This document shows positions 1 through 5,534 of a DNA stretch of 5,534 bases, piece after piece. The notes under the pieces were generated by a model that saw only the letters and a list, made by a program, of their open reading frames with translations, ran no database searches and had not been told where the DNA came from. This stretch comes from Sulfitobacter sp. (GTDB lineage: Bacteria > Pseudomonadota > Alphaproteobacteria > Rhodobacterales > Rhodobacteraceae), in the NCBI GenBank assembly GCA_026421135.1, contig JAPKCR010000198.1, forward strand, positions 1 through 5,534, given 5' to 3'. Positions within the stretch are counted from its first letter, which is position 1; the number at the start of each line of letters is the position of its first letter. A program made the translations under genes and the position numbers.

Positions 1-1
1 C

Positions 2-3000
2 TATTTCCAAGAGCCGCCATCAACCATCTCAAAAAATACCGACCTGGCCAATGCAGGGACCCAGTATACCACAGCGAACAACACCACCTTTACCAAGAAC
101 GAGTTCGAAAACACCGGCTCCAGCTCGCGCAGCTGTAACTGGTGGACACTGTGTATCGTGTCCGAAAAGACATATTATGCAAAGCTGACGCAGGAATATA
201 CGACCATCACCACGGAGTCGCTGAGAGCGGATTACCCGATCGCGGTCGAATTTATCGGGCAAGACCAAGGTTCGATCAACATCACCTCCGGCAGCGATGT
301 CATCCTTGACGGCAACCTGACCAACGTTGCGGGCACCACCACGATCACGGCAATCGGCGCGGAAAGCTCGATCATTCAGGGCACGAAAAACTCCCTGCTG
401 AGTGCGGACACCGCGATATTAAATGCTGGCGGTTCGATTGGAGGCATCAAGAAGCCAACCGATCCGGTAATTGCGCCCGGTCTGGCGCTGGCTGTGAACC
501 TAACAGGCGCAAGCGCCGGTAACGGGTATTTCACGGCCAACGCAGGCAACGGTAATGTGTCAGCAATCAGCCGCGGTGACATCATCGCAGGCCACATTAC
601 AGCGGCAGGCACGGCAACATTGGACGAGGACACATCGCGCGGGAATGTCAGTCTTGTGTCGTTCGGGTCAATCCTTGCCAGTACATCACCCGCACTTGCA
701 GGTGGGTCACTGATCCAAGGTTGGCGCGCAAATCTGACCGCGCTTGGTGGCTCCATCGGCGAAACGCCAGCCTATGATCCCGCAACATGGGACGCGGCAA
801 AGCAGAACAAACTGCTGCGTGTTAACACCGGATACACCAGCGACCAGTCGCTGCGTCCGTTTAGCGAGACACCTGCAAATGCAGTGCTGGGTCTGACCGC
901 CGTTGCAACCGGTGACATCGGTATCCGTTCAGAAGGGTGGGCCGGGAACACGGATGGTTCTGCGTCTGACGGCACCATGTTAATCAATCAGGCGCTTTCG
1001 CTCGGTGGCAATGTCACCATCGCGTCAACAGGGCAAATTCTCGACAACAATCCAGTCGAAACCATCGATACGCGCACCTATAACCAACTGTTGGGATATT
1101 GGGATAGCCTTGGGTTGCTGGATCAATCCACGGGACGGTCTGTGACGGACAGCGCCGGTGTTGTTCAAAGCGTTGATGCCATCGGCAACAACAATTCGAT
1201 CAAACAGGCGCAAACCATCAAGGCGTTCGAAAACGTCAAAACCAAGCAATACCAGCAATATTGGGAATTCCGCCAAACGCAGGCTGATCCAACGGTATTT
1301 GATGCAGGGTTCACTGTAAAAGTTGACCCGACATCAGCCCAGTACAAAACGCTGACCAGCTATTACGGCGACCAGATCAAGGCCGCCAATCCGGGCTTTA
1401 CGGCGGCGCAAGTCGATGCCGAAGTTGCGGTGAAGATTACCGAATACAGCGTTCAAAAGACAGCCGAATACCGCGCGCTTCACGAAGTTGTCGCGGATCA
1501 GCAAAACAACTCGTTCCTTGCGAATTATGACACGGCTAAATTCGAATTTACGTCGACCAAAAAGGAACTGGTCGAACAACGCGCGCTCTTCCTCGTGGAT
1601 TATGAAGCGACCTTCCGTTCAACCAGTGAGACGACCTTCCGAGCGCAGATTCTGGCCGACTTCCCTGATCTTACTGCCGCCCAAGTGGCTATTGAGGTTC
1701 AGGCGCGCGTTGATGACGCTGTGACCACCGAACTAAGCAATCCGAGCGGAGCTTATTACCGCGGGCTCGAGACGTTTATCGAAGATTACGAGTCCCGGCA
1801 AACCACAGCCATCAAAGCGTCGCTAACCACGAATGACGACTTGGCCAACTACTACATCGACGATTTCAAATATACCGCGTCTGAGGATGAAGGGCTTGAT
1901 TTGACCAAAGGGTCGATCTGGACGGAACGCGAATTGGCGTTCTCCATCGCGCCGGGGGCTTTGAAAACGGTCACCGGTACGAACCCGGTAATTAAAGATC
2001 CGAACGTTTCGGGTCGGACCGTCACAATCCTTGCCAACAAAGGTATTGGTGAAACAGTTAAGGACAGTACAGGCAATCTGGGTGTTTCCATCCGGTCCAG
2101 CCTTGACCCCGCACTTTTGACAGCCGACCAAAAGGTCGCTTTGGCTGCCGCAGAACGTACGGACCTTTTGCTTACAATCACGATTGCGGGCGTGCTTGTG
2201 GAAATCCCGCTTTGGGAAGATTACGACACCCTCAGCGCCACGCAGCAATCAGCCTTTGATGCGGCCGCTGCGGGTCAGGTGTCACCTGAAAACACCTTAC
2301 TGACCGTCCTAAGCAAACGTCCATTAAACTTCACCGCTGCCGAGAAGCTTAACATTGATGTGGCAACCGCCGCAGGGACAGACGTCAAGAGCGACATCGG
2401 CAAGGCGTTCCTTGCGTCGCGCAGCGGTGCCTTGTTGGGTGCCGTGACCACAAATGGTGAAACGCGCATCAAAGTGCGCAACGGCATTGCAAACGCGACA
2501 AGCGGAAGCCTGATTTCTACAGGCAATCTGATCCTAGAGGCATCACAAGGTGGTATCGGGACTGGTACCGTCCCGTTGCGGCTTGCGCTGAACCCAATTG
2601 CCACAACAACGGCACGGGCACAAAACACGGTGAACCTTGAGTTTGCAAACGGTGGGGCAATCGACACGATCTATTCGCCACAGAATGTGAAACTCAATGC
2701 CTTGAACGGATCACTTACCAATGCAAATGGCGATCTGCTGATTAACATCCTGGGCACCGAAGTCGAATTGACGGCAGCCAGCGGATCAATCGGCGCGCCA
2801 GGCAATGCATTGAATGTGGGTGTGAATCCCAAGGGCAAGATCACCGCAAATGCCCAAGGCAGCATCGATCTGCGCGGTCCGTTGGGATCGAAGTTCATCG
2901 TGACCGAAGCCAAATCTACAAATGGCGGAGGCATCACGCTGAGTGCTGCGGGCGAAAGTGTCGTAGACGGTGTCGTTGACTCCGCCGGGGCAATCGTCCT

Positions 3001-4549
3001 GTCGGCGGGCGGGCGTCAGGTCTTGACCACGAACGCGCAAGTTACATCCGGTGCGGGGGATGCGTCGGTTACCGCCGCGTCGCTCAAGATGTTGAACGGT
3101 GCCGCGCTTACAGCAGCGGGCAAGGTCGCCATCACAACTGTTGGCGATGCCCTGGTTACGGCGGTCAAATCGTCCAGCAACGCGACAGATGCGGTCAATA
3201 TCGATGCAGGGGGGCGGGTCTTTGCCGGTACCCTTGCAGGACGTGCATTTGATATCAGCGCCACAACCGCGGGTGCAGGTGTCAAGATAGTCGCGGGGCA
3301 GGGAATTGGCGACAAAACCCGTGCCAATGAAACCGCCGACGATGACACGGTTACAGATGTCGCAAATCCACTGCGCATCATCACCGGCCTATTTGAGGCG
3401 TCGGCAGCAAACGGGTCGATCAACGCAGATGCATTGAGCGACATCAATCTGACCTCGCTTACCGCAAACCAAGGCGGGATCGCGGTCACCGGTACAGGCT
3501 CGATGGATATCGTGGATGCGACTGCGGGCGGAAGCCAGAGCTTTGATGCGCAAGACGATGTTACCTTTACCAAGCTGACAGCAGGTGGCCTGCCATCTGA
3601 TGTTGGAAACATTAGCGTGACGTCGGTCAGCGGTTCGGTCACCGGAGGGGACGTCGAGGCCAACGGATCAAGTGTCATCAATGGTAATGGTGTCGTCTTC
3701 GACACCATCATGGCAGGGGTCGATTCCACGATCACCTCGACAGGCGATATTACGGGCGATACTGAAATTGCGGCTGGTGATGTCACCAATACAGCTGGGG
3801 CCGGTGGGCTGCCTGGATCGTTGAATATTCGGGTTATCGGAGGTCGCAATGTGTACCTGCAAGCCACCAATGAACTGAACCTTTCCGAGGTTCAGGTGGC
3901 AGACACGATCGAGCTTCGGGCAGATAAGATTGCCGCAGCGGTGGCACAGACCCCAAGCGGTCCGGACCCGTTGAACGTGACATTGACCGGCGCTAATAAC
4001 ACGGTTGGCACCTCTGCCGACCTAACGATTGATGCACCCGCTGGCATTATTGTGGATGACCTGAAAGTTGTGGATACAACTTTGATGACAACGGCCAACC
4101 GCACCGAAATCAAAAATGCGTACGTGCCGGGATCACTGCTGCTCACGTCGCCCATTCAGACGATCAAAGTCGATAACCGCACGCCAGTGCCGCAACCCGG
4201 TAGCAACGTGCAGGTCTTTGTCCCGTCATTCGGCTTTGGATTGACCCTTGATGGCAATGCTACGAAAACAGACGGCATTGTGGTTCAATATGACACAACA
4301 TCGGAATTGGTCGACGTCCTGCCAACACCGCTGGGTGGCATCAGCCTGATCCGTGATACGGTTCGGAATATCCGTGAAGCGGACGATGGGGGGCTCGGTT
4401 CATTCGGATCATTCGGGTCTGTAGCCCTTGATGATGAAGATACATTGAACCTAGCGCAATTTGACGGGGAAGTCGTCGAGATTGACGGCGTCAAATACAT
4501 GGTCTTTGTACGCGGCACAGGCCCGGCAGTCATGCTGCGGGTTCAGTAA
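2..4549 (+). CDS. Large TpsA-type filamentous exoprotein/adhesin, 5'-partial
   Basis: Predicted secreted cell-surface fibre protein of a two-partner secretion system. The frame is open from base 2 to the TAA at 4547-4549 (1515 residues). The GTG at 158 is therefore only an internal in-frame codon, and the true start, signal peptide and TPS secretion domain lie upstream. Most of the sequence is Gly/Ala/Thr/Ser/Asp/Asn-rich with alternating hydrophobic residues and G-[SI]-I-G motifs (codons near 431, 749, 2042, 2549, 2783, 3302), sometimes followed by P-L, as in FHA-like beta-helices. A probable helical block (residues about 353-630) and a shorter insertion (about 706-775) interrupt the helix. 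The only cysteines are residues 45 and 51. The tail (from about residue 1347) is acidic and non-repetitive, with no autotransporter barrel, YadA anchor or RTX nonapeptides visible. The downstream TpsB gene supports the assignment. Some features remind me of alphaproteobacterial proteins named LktA-family filamentous adhesins; this is recollection, not a search. Ligand and role (adhesion, biofilm, other) cannot be told. Confidence 0.88.
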   Translation, partial: YFQEPPSTISKNTDLANAGTQYTTANNTTFTKNEFENTGSSSRSCNWWTLCIVSEKTYYAKLTQEYTTITTESLRADYPIAVEFIGQDQGSINITSGSDVILDGNLTNVAGTTTITAIGAESSIIQGTKNSLLSADTAILNAGGSIGGIKKPTDPVIAPGLALAVNLTGASAGNGYFTANAGNGNVSAISRGDIIAGHITAAGTATLDEDTSRGNVSLVSFGSILASTSPALAGGSLIQGWRANLTALGGSIGETPAYDPATWDAAKQNKLLRVNTGYTSDQSLRPFSETPANAVLGLTAVATGDIGIRSEGWAGNTDGSASDGTMLINQALSLGGNVTIASTGQILDNNPVETIDTRTYNQLLGYWDSLGLLDQSTGRSVTDSAGVVQSVDAIGNNNSIKQAQTIKAFENVKTKQYQQYWEFRQTQADPTVFDAGFTVKVDPTSAQYKTLTSYYGDQIKAANPGFTAAQVDAEVAVKITEYSVQKTAEYRALHEVVADQQNNSFLANYDTAKFEFTSTKKELVEQRALFLVDYEATFRSTSETTFRAQILADFPDLTAAQVAIEVQARVDDAVTTELSNPSGAYYRGLETFIEDYESRQTTAIKASLTTNDDLANYYIDDFKYTASEDEGLDLTKGSIWTERELAFSIAPGALKTVTGTNPVIKDPNVSGRTVTILANKGIGETVKDSTGNLGVSIRSSLDPALLTADQKVALAAAERTDLLLTITIAGVLVEIPLWEDYDTLSATQQSAFDAAAAGQVSPENTLLTVLSKRPLNFTAAEKLNIDVATAAGTDVKSDIGKAFLASRSGALLGAVTTNGETRIKVRNGIANATSGSLISTGNLILEASQGGIGTGTVPLRLALNPIATTTARAQNTVNLEFANGGAIDTIYSPQNVKLNALNGSLTNANGDLLINILGTEVELTAASGSIGAPGNALNVGVNPKGKITANAQGSIDLRGPLGSKFIVTEAKSTNGGGITLSAAGESVVDGVVDSAGAIVLSAGGRQVLTTNAQVTSGAGDASVTAASLKMLNGAALTAAGKVAITTVGDALVTAVKSSSNATDAVNIDAGGRVFAGTLAGRAFDISATTAGAGVKIVAGQGIGDKTRANETADDDTVTDVANPLRIITGLFEASAANGSINADALSDINLTSLTANQGGIAVTGTGSMDIVDATAGGSQSFDAQDDVTFTKLTAGGLPSDVGNISVTSVSGSVTGGDVEANGSSVINGNGVVFDTIMAGVDSTITSTGDITGDTEIAAGDVTNTAGAGGLPGSLNIRVIGGRNVYLQATNELNLSEVQVADTIELRADKIAAAVAQTPSGPDPLNVTLTGANNTVGTSADLTIDAPAGIIVDDLKVVDTTLMTTANRTEIKNAYVPGSLLLTSPIQTIKVDNRTPVPQPGSNVQVFVPSFGFGLTLDGNATKTDGIVVQYDTTSELVDVLPTPLGGISLIRDTVRNIREADDGGLGSFGSFGSVALDDEDTLNLAQFDGEVVEIDGVKYMVFVRGTGPAVMLRVQ
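134..154 (+). other. Only cysteine pair in the visible TpsA (C-N-W-W-T-L-C)
   Basis: Codons TGT at 134-136 and TGT at 152-154 encode two cysteines separated by five residues (N-W-W-T-L), preceded by a Ser/Arg run. No other cysteine occurs in the remaining roughly 1460 residues. The spacing and the neighbouring tryptophans suggest a small disulfide-closed loop at the boundary between a Thr/Asn-rich upstream segment and the following beta-helix, formed by Dsb proteins in the periplasm. The cysteines are seen directly; the disulfide is inference. Confidence 0.6.
263..1057 (+). repeat. First beta-helix repeat region of TpsA
   Basis: Degenerate protein-level repeats of alternating hydrophobic and small polar residues, with turns rich in Gly, Asn and Asp. 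Typical pieces are G-S-I-N-I-T, V-I-L-D-G-N-L, T-T-T-I-T-A, G-N-V-S-L-V-S-F-G-S-I, and two G-S-I-G turns at about 431-442 and 749-760. This pattern fits the right-handed beta-helix of FHA-type exoproteins. The repeats are too diverged to see at base level, and boundaries are approximate. Confidence 0.6.
1343..1567 (+). repeat. Helical module, copy A (about 75 residues)
   Basis: This copy contains the sub-motifs I-K-A-A-N-P-G-F-T-A-A-Q-V-D-A-E-V (1376-1426), E-Y-R-A-L-H-E-V-V (to about 1492) and L-A-N-Y-D-T-A-K-F-E-F-T-S (1517-1555). All three occur in the same order in copy B, starting about 270 bases later. The gap from T-A-A-Q-V to L-A-N-Y is 39 residues here. Similarity is at protein level only, so the duplication looks old. 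Confidence 0.7.
1634..1891 (+). repeat. Helical module, copy B (about 86 residues)
   Basis: Second copy of the module. It has I-L-A-D-F-P-D-L-T-A-A-Q-V-A-I-E-V (1649-1699), then Y-Y-R-G-L-E-T-F-I, then L-A-N-Y-Y-I-D-D-F-K-Y-T-A-S (1841-1882). The two T-A-A-Q-V cores are exactly 273 bases (91 residues) apart. The gap from T-A-A-Q-V to L-A-N-Y is 56 residues, 17 more than in copy A, so an insertion or deletion separates the copies. Both end in an acidic or charged stretch. Confidence 0.7.
2117..2281 (+). repeat. Duplicated L-[TS]-A-x-Q helical motif in TpsA
   Basis: Two related segments start 114 bases (38 residues) apart: L-T-A-D-Q-K-V-A-L-A-A-A-E from 2117 and L-S-A-T-Q-Q-S-A-F-D-A-A-A-A from 2231. 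Each is Ala-rich and probably a short helix, and both are followed by hydrophobic sequence (L-L-L-T-I-T-I-A-G-V-L-V and L-L-T-V-L). They form a second small non-beta insertion in the fibre, just after the G-I-G-E turn at about 2042. Confidence 0.5.
2459..4030 (+). repeat. Main beta-helix repeat region of TpsA
   Basis: A long stretch of degenerate FHA-like repeats with hydrophobic strands alternating with Gly/Asp/Asn/Ala turns. Examples are G-G-I-T-L-S-A-A-G, G-A-I-V-L-S-A-G-G, G-K-V-A-I-T-T-V-G-D, V-N-I-D-A-G-G-R-V, V-K-I-V-A-G-Q-G-I-G and G-N-I-S-V-T-S-V-S-G. Marker turns G-[SIG]-I-G occur at about 2549, 2783 and 3302; those at 2549 and 3302 are followed by P-L. The period is roughly 20-30 residues by eye and irregular. 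This is expected to form the shaft of the surface fibre. Confidence 0.65.
4040..4546 (+). other. Non-repetitive acidic C-terminal tail of TpsA
   Basis: After the beta-helix the last roughly 170 residues change character. There is a Pro-containing linker (V-P-Q-P-G), a strand-rich part, a G-G-L-G-S-F-G-S-F-G-S run at 4388-4420, an acidic D-D-E-D patch, and a terminal hydrophobic strand pair ending M-L-R-V-Q. No LPXTG, RTX, autotransporter barrel or contact-dependent inhibition toxin pattern is seen, and no immunity-gene-sized ORF follows. The tail may be the last part exported and could hold the protein at its TpsB partner, but this is inference. Confidence 0.45.
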
Positions 4550-4624
4550 CAGATGAAGAAAATGAACCACAACACACTCGAGCATACTCAAGAAAAATGT
4601 CCAAAACCCAAAGAAGGTTACTTC
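4550..4624 (+). other. Short A-rich tpsA-tpsB spacer
   Basis: Seventy-five bases between the TpsA stop and the chosen TpsB start. The spacer is clearly more A-rich than the coding flanks and shows no convincing stem-loop or T-run terminator; the best pairing is only about three base pairs around 4580-4590. No terminator plus same direction suggests the two genes share a transcript. Confidence 0.55.
4611..4617 (+). promoter_or_regulatory. Ribosome binding site for tpsB
   Basis: AAGAAGG lies seven bases before the ATG at 4625, a good Shine-Dalgarno match and spacing. The alternative in-frame ATGs at 4553 and 4562 lack a comparable site, so this motif decides the start. Confidence 0.65.
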
Positions 4625-4714
4625 ATGCCAAATAACATCCGCAGCATTCTCCTTCACGCGACTGCAGCGGCGTTGATCGGTGGAGGATTTCTTTGGTCGT
4701 CACCCGCATCCGCA
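4625..4714 (+). other. Sec signal peptide of TpsB
   Basis: A thirty-residue leader: short n-region with one Arg (M-P-N-N-I-R), a hydrophobic core running from I-L-L-H-A to F-L-W, then S-S-P-A-S-A with an A-x-A signal peptidase I site before Q-A. There is no lipobox Cys. Its position directly behind the ATG at 4625 supports that start. Confidence 0.8.
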
Positions 4715-5534
4715 CAGGCTACTGCGCAGCAAGCCGACGTCCAAAGCAGGATTGCTGATGAAAACCTTCGTCGTCTTGACGAGGAAGACGCGGCGTCAAC
4801 CGCACGCCAGTCGGGGCCGGGGGTTATCACAGACGAGATCGGCCGTGCTGAATTGCCACCACGCGGCGGGGCAACCGTATTGCTGCGCTCCGTGACGATC
4901 GGGCCGGAGTCGGCGTTCTTGACAGAAGAGGAACTTGCGCCAATTAAAGCGAAATACCGTGGTAAGCGGGTGGATTTCTCGCAGATTTCCGAATTGGTGC
5001 GGGATGTAAACGATCTTTATGCCGAAAAGGGGATCGTGACAGCAGCCGCTATCTTGCCGCCCCAGAACCTGAACGCGGGCAACTTACAAATCCGTTTGGT
5101 CGAAGGGCAGGTGGGCAATGTGGCCTTGGTTGGCGATCGCACGTCCACAGATAAATTTGTCTTTGACCGGATCACCCTTGCCAAGGGCACGACCGTTGAT
5201 GTGCCCACTGCCAGTAAAGACATCGAACTTTTCAACGCCACGAACCGCGCCCAGCTTCGGCTTTTGTTGCAGCCTGGGGCGGCCTTTGGCTATACCGATC
5301 TGCTGCTTGGCATCACTGAACCCCGGAAATCCGAGCTTGAGGTTTTTTATGATAATCAAGGCGTCACATCCACGGGTGAATGGCAAGTGTCCGGGCTCTA
5401 CCGACGCTATGGCTTGATGGGCATGGATGATACGTTTTTGACTTATCTATCCTTCAGTAAAGGCAGTACATCCGGCACTTTGCGCTATGAACTTCCGATC
5501 AACAAATATGGAACACGGCTTGCTGCAAGCGTAA
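4625..5534 (+). CDS. TpsB outer-membrane transporter (ShlB/FhaC/HecB family), 3'-partial
   Basis: Predicted outer-membrane pore that recognises and exports the upstream TpsA. There are 303 complete codons before the frame leaves the window. Residues 1-30 are a Sec signal peptide with likely cleavage after A-S-A. Residues 31-75 are charged and include a probable helix (D-E-N-L-R-R-L-D-E-E-D) like the N-terminal H1 plug helix of FhaC. POTRA1 is about 84-167: a hydrophobic strand L-L-R-S-V-T-I, then L-V-R-D-V-N-D-L-Y-A-E-K-G-I-V-T with I-L-P-P-Q-N-L downstream, closing in L-Q-I-R-L-V-E-G-Q-V. POTRA2 is about 168-231, ending L-L-Q-P-G-A-A-F-G-Y-T-D-L-L-L-G-I. The barrel starts at about 235 with E-V-F-Y-D-N-Q-G and reaches R-Y-E-L-P-I-N-K-Y-G. 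Family members are usually about 550-600 residues, so roughly half is missing, including the VRGY loop. The ATG at 4625 is preferred for its RBS and signal peptide; a start at 4553 would add 24 residues. Confidence 0.9.
   Translation, partial: MPNNIRSILLHATAAALIGGGFLWSSPASAQATAQQADVQSRIADENLRRLDEEDAASTARQSGPGVITDEIGRAELPPRGGATVLLRSVTIGPESAFLTEEELAPIKAKYRGKRVDFSQISELVRDVNDLYAEKGIVTAAAILPPQNLNAGNLQIRLVEGQVGNVALVGDRTSTDKFVFDRITLAKGTTVDVPTASKDIELFNATNRAQLRLLLQPGAAFGYTDLLLGITEPRKSELEVFYDNQGVTSTGEWQVSGLYRRYGLMGMDDTFLTYLSFSKGSTSGTLRYELPINKYGTRLAASV

Larger units (their letters stand above)
1058..1891 (+). other. Helix-rich insertion inside the TpsA beta-helix
   Basis: Residues about 353-630 of the visible protein differ sharply from both flanks. 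They are rich in Tyr, Glu, Gln, Lys, Arg and Phe, have few Gly-rich turns, and show heptad-like spacing of hydrophobics (for example around Y-Q-Q-Y-W-E-F-R and A-E-Y-R-A-L-H-E-V-V), suggesting alpha-helices. The block begins after the E-T-I-D-T-R segment and ends before the G-S-I-W-T-E-R segment, where strand-like sequence resumes. It holds two imperfect copies of one module, described separately. A helical domain projecting from a beta-helical shaft is a reasonable reading. The secondary structure is judged by eye. Confidence 0.6.

Noticed and set aside
1823..2667. Several minus-strand open frames of 109-141 codons
   Set aside because: They overlap each other and the strongly supported TpsA frame, and their composition is typical of antisense shadows.
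3016..3870. 284-codon open frame on the minus strand
   Set aside because: It lies wholly inside the TpsA repeats. Its Pro/Val/Ser/Thr-rich translation is the antisense reflection of Gly/Asp/Thr/Ala codons, with no recognisable domain or ribosome binding site.
4040..4549. Contact-dependent inhibition toxin C-terminus
   Set aside because: No VENN-like boundary motif, no toxin-like globular domain and no immunity gene after it; the transporter follows directly.
4570..4600. Possible transcription terminator between the genes
   Set aside because: The best inverted repeat has only about three pairs and no T-run follows.
4553..4624. ATG at 4553 as tpsB start
   Set aside because: It has no good ribosome binding site, its 24-residue extension is Lys/His/Asn-rich and contains a Cys, and it would bury the signal peptide behind a long n-region. 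ATG4625 explains the sequence better.
5118..5417. 99-codon plus-strand and 100-codon minus-strand frames inside tpsB
   Set aside because: Both overlap the POTRA and barrel region of TpsB, which matches its family throughout; the alternatives show no domain.

Overview
The window holds most of a two-partner secretion (TPS, type Vb) locus on the + strand. It has the 3' portion of a very large secreted exoprotein/adhesin gene (TpsA type, bases 2-4549, start lying upstream of the window). After a 75-base gap comes the 5' portion of its probable outer-membrane transporter (TpsB, ShlB/FhaC/HecB type, start at 4625, running off the right edge). Both genes are partial. No RNA genes, insertion sequences, CRISPR arrays or phage genes are visible.

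Organism: codon use is moderately GC-rich and mixed, proteins are acidic (many Asp/Glu, few Lys clusters), and the TpsA is rich in Gly, Ala, Thr, Ser, Asp and Asn. This suits a Gram-negative proteobacterium, and I would guess a marine alphaproteobacterium of the Rhodobacterales type. That placement is inference; only the Gram-negative assignment is well supported, by the outer-membrane transporter.

Layout of TpsA, numbered from the codon at bases 2-4 as residue 1 (1515 residues visible). A short segment with the only two cysteines of the visible protein (residues 45 and 51) comes first. Beta-helix-type repeats with recurring G-S-I-G motifs follow to about residue 350. A non-beta, probably helical, Tyr/Glu/Gln/Lys-rich block lies at about 353-630 and contains an imperfect internal duplication. 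A second short insertion at about 706-775 also has a duplicated motif. Long beta-helix repeats run to about 1340, and a non-repetitive acidic C-terminal tail ends at a TAA stop. The N-terminal TPS secretion domain and signal peptide must lie to the left of the window.

Layout of TpsB (303 codons visible from Met4625): Sec signal peptide, charged N-terminal helix/linker, POTRA1, POTRA2 and the first strands of the 16-strand barrel.

How they work together: TpsA would be exported by Sec, recognised in the periplasm by the POTRA domains of TpsB, threaded through the TpsB barrel and folded at the cell surface into a long beta-helical fibre. The genes run in the same direction and close together, so co-transcription is likely. 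The family is known. What stands out here is the helical duplicated insertion in the fibre, the lone C-x5-C pair, and the A-before-B order with an uninterrupted reading frame beyond the single TpsA stop.
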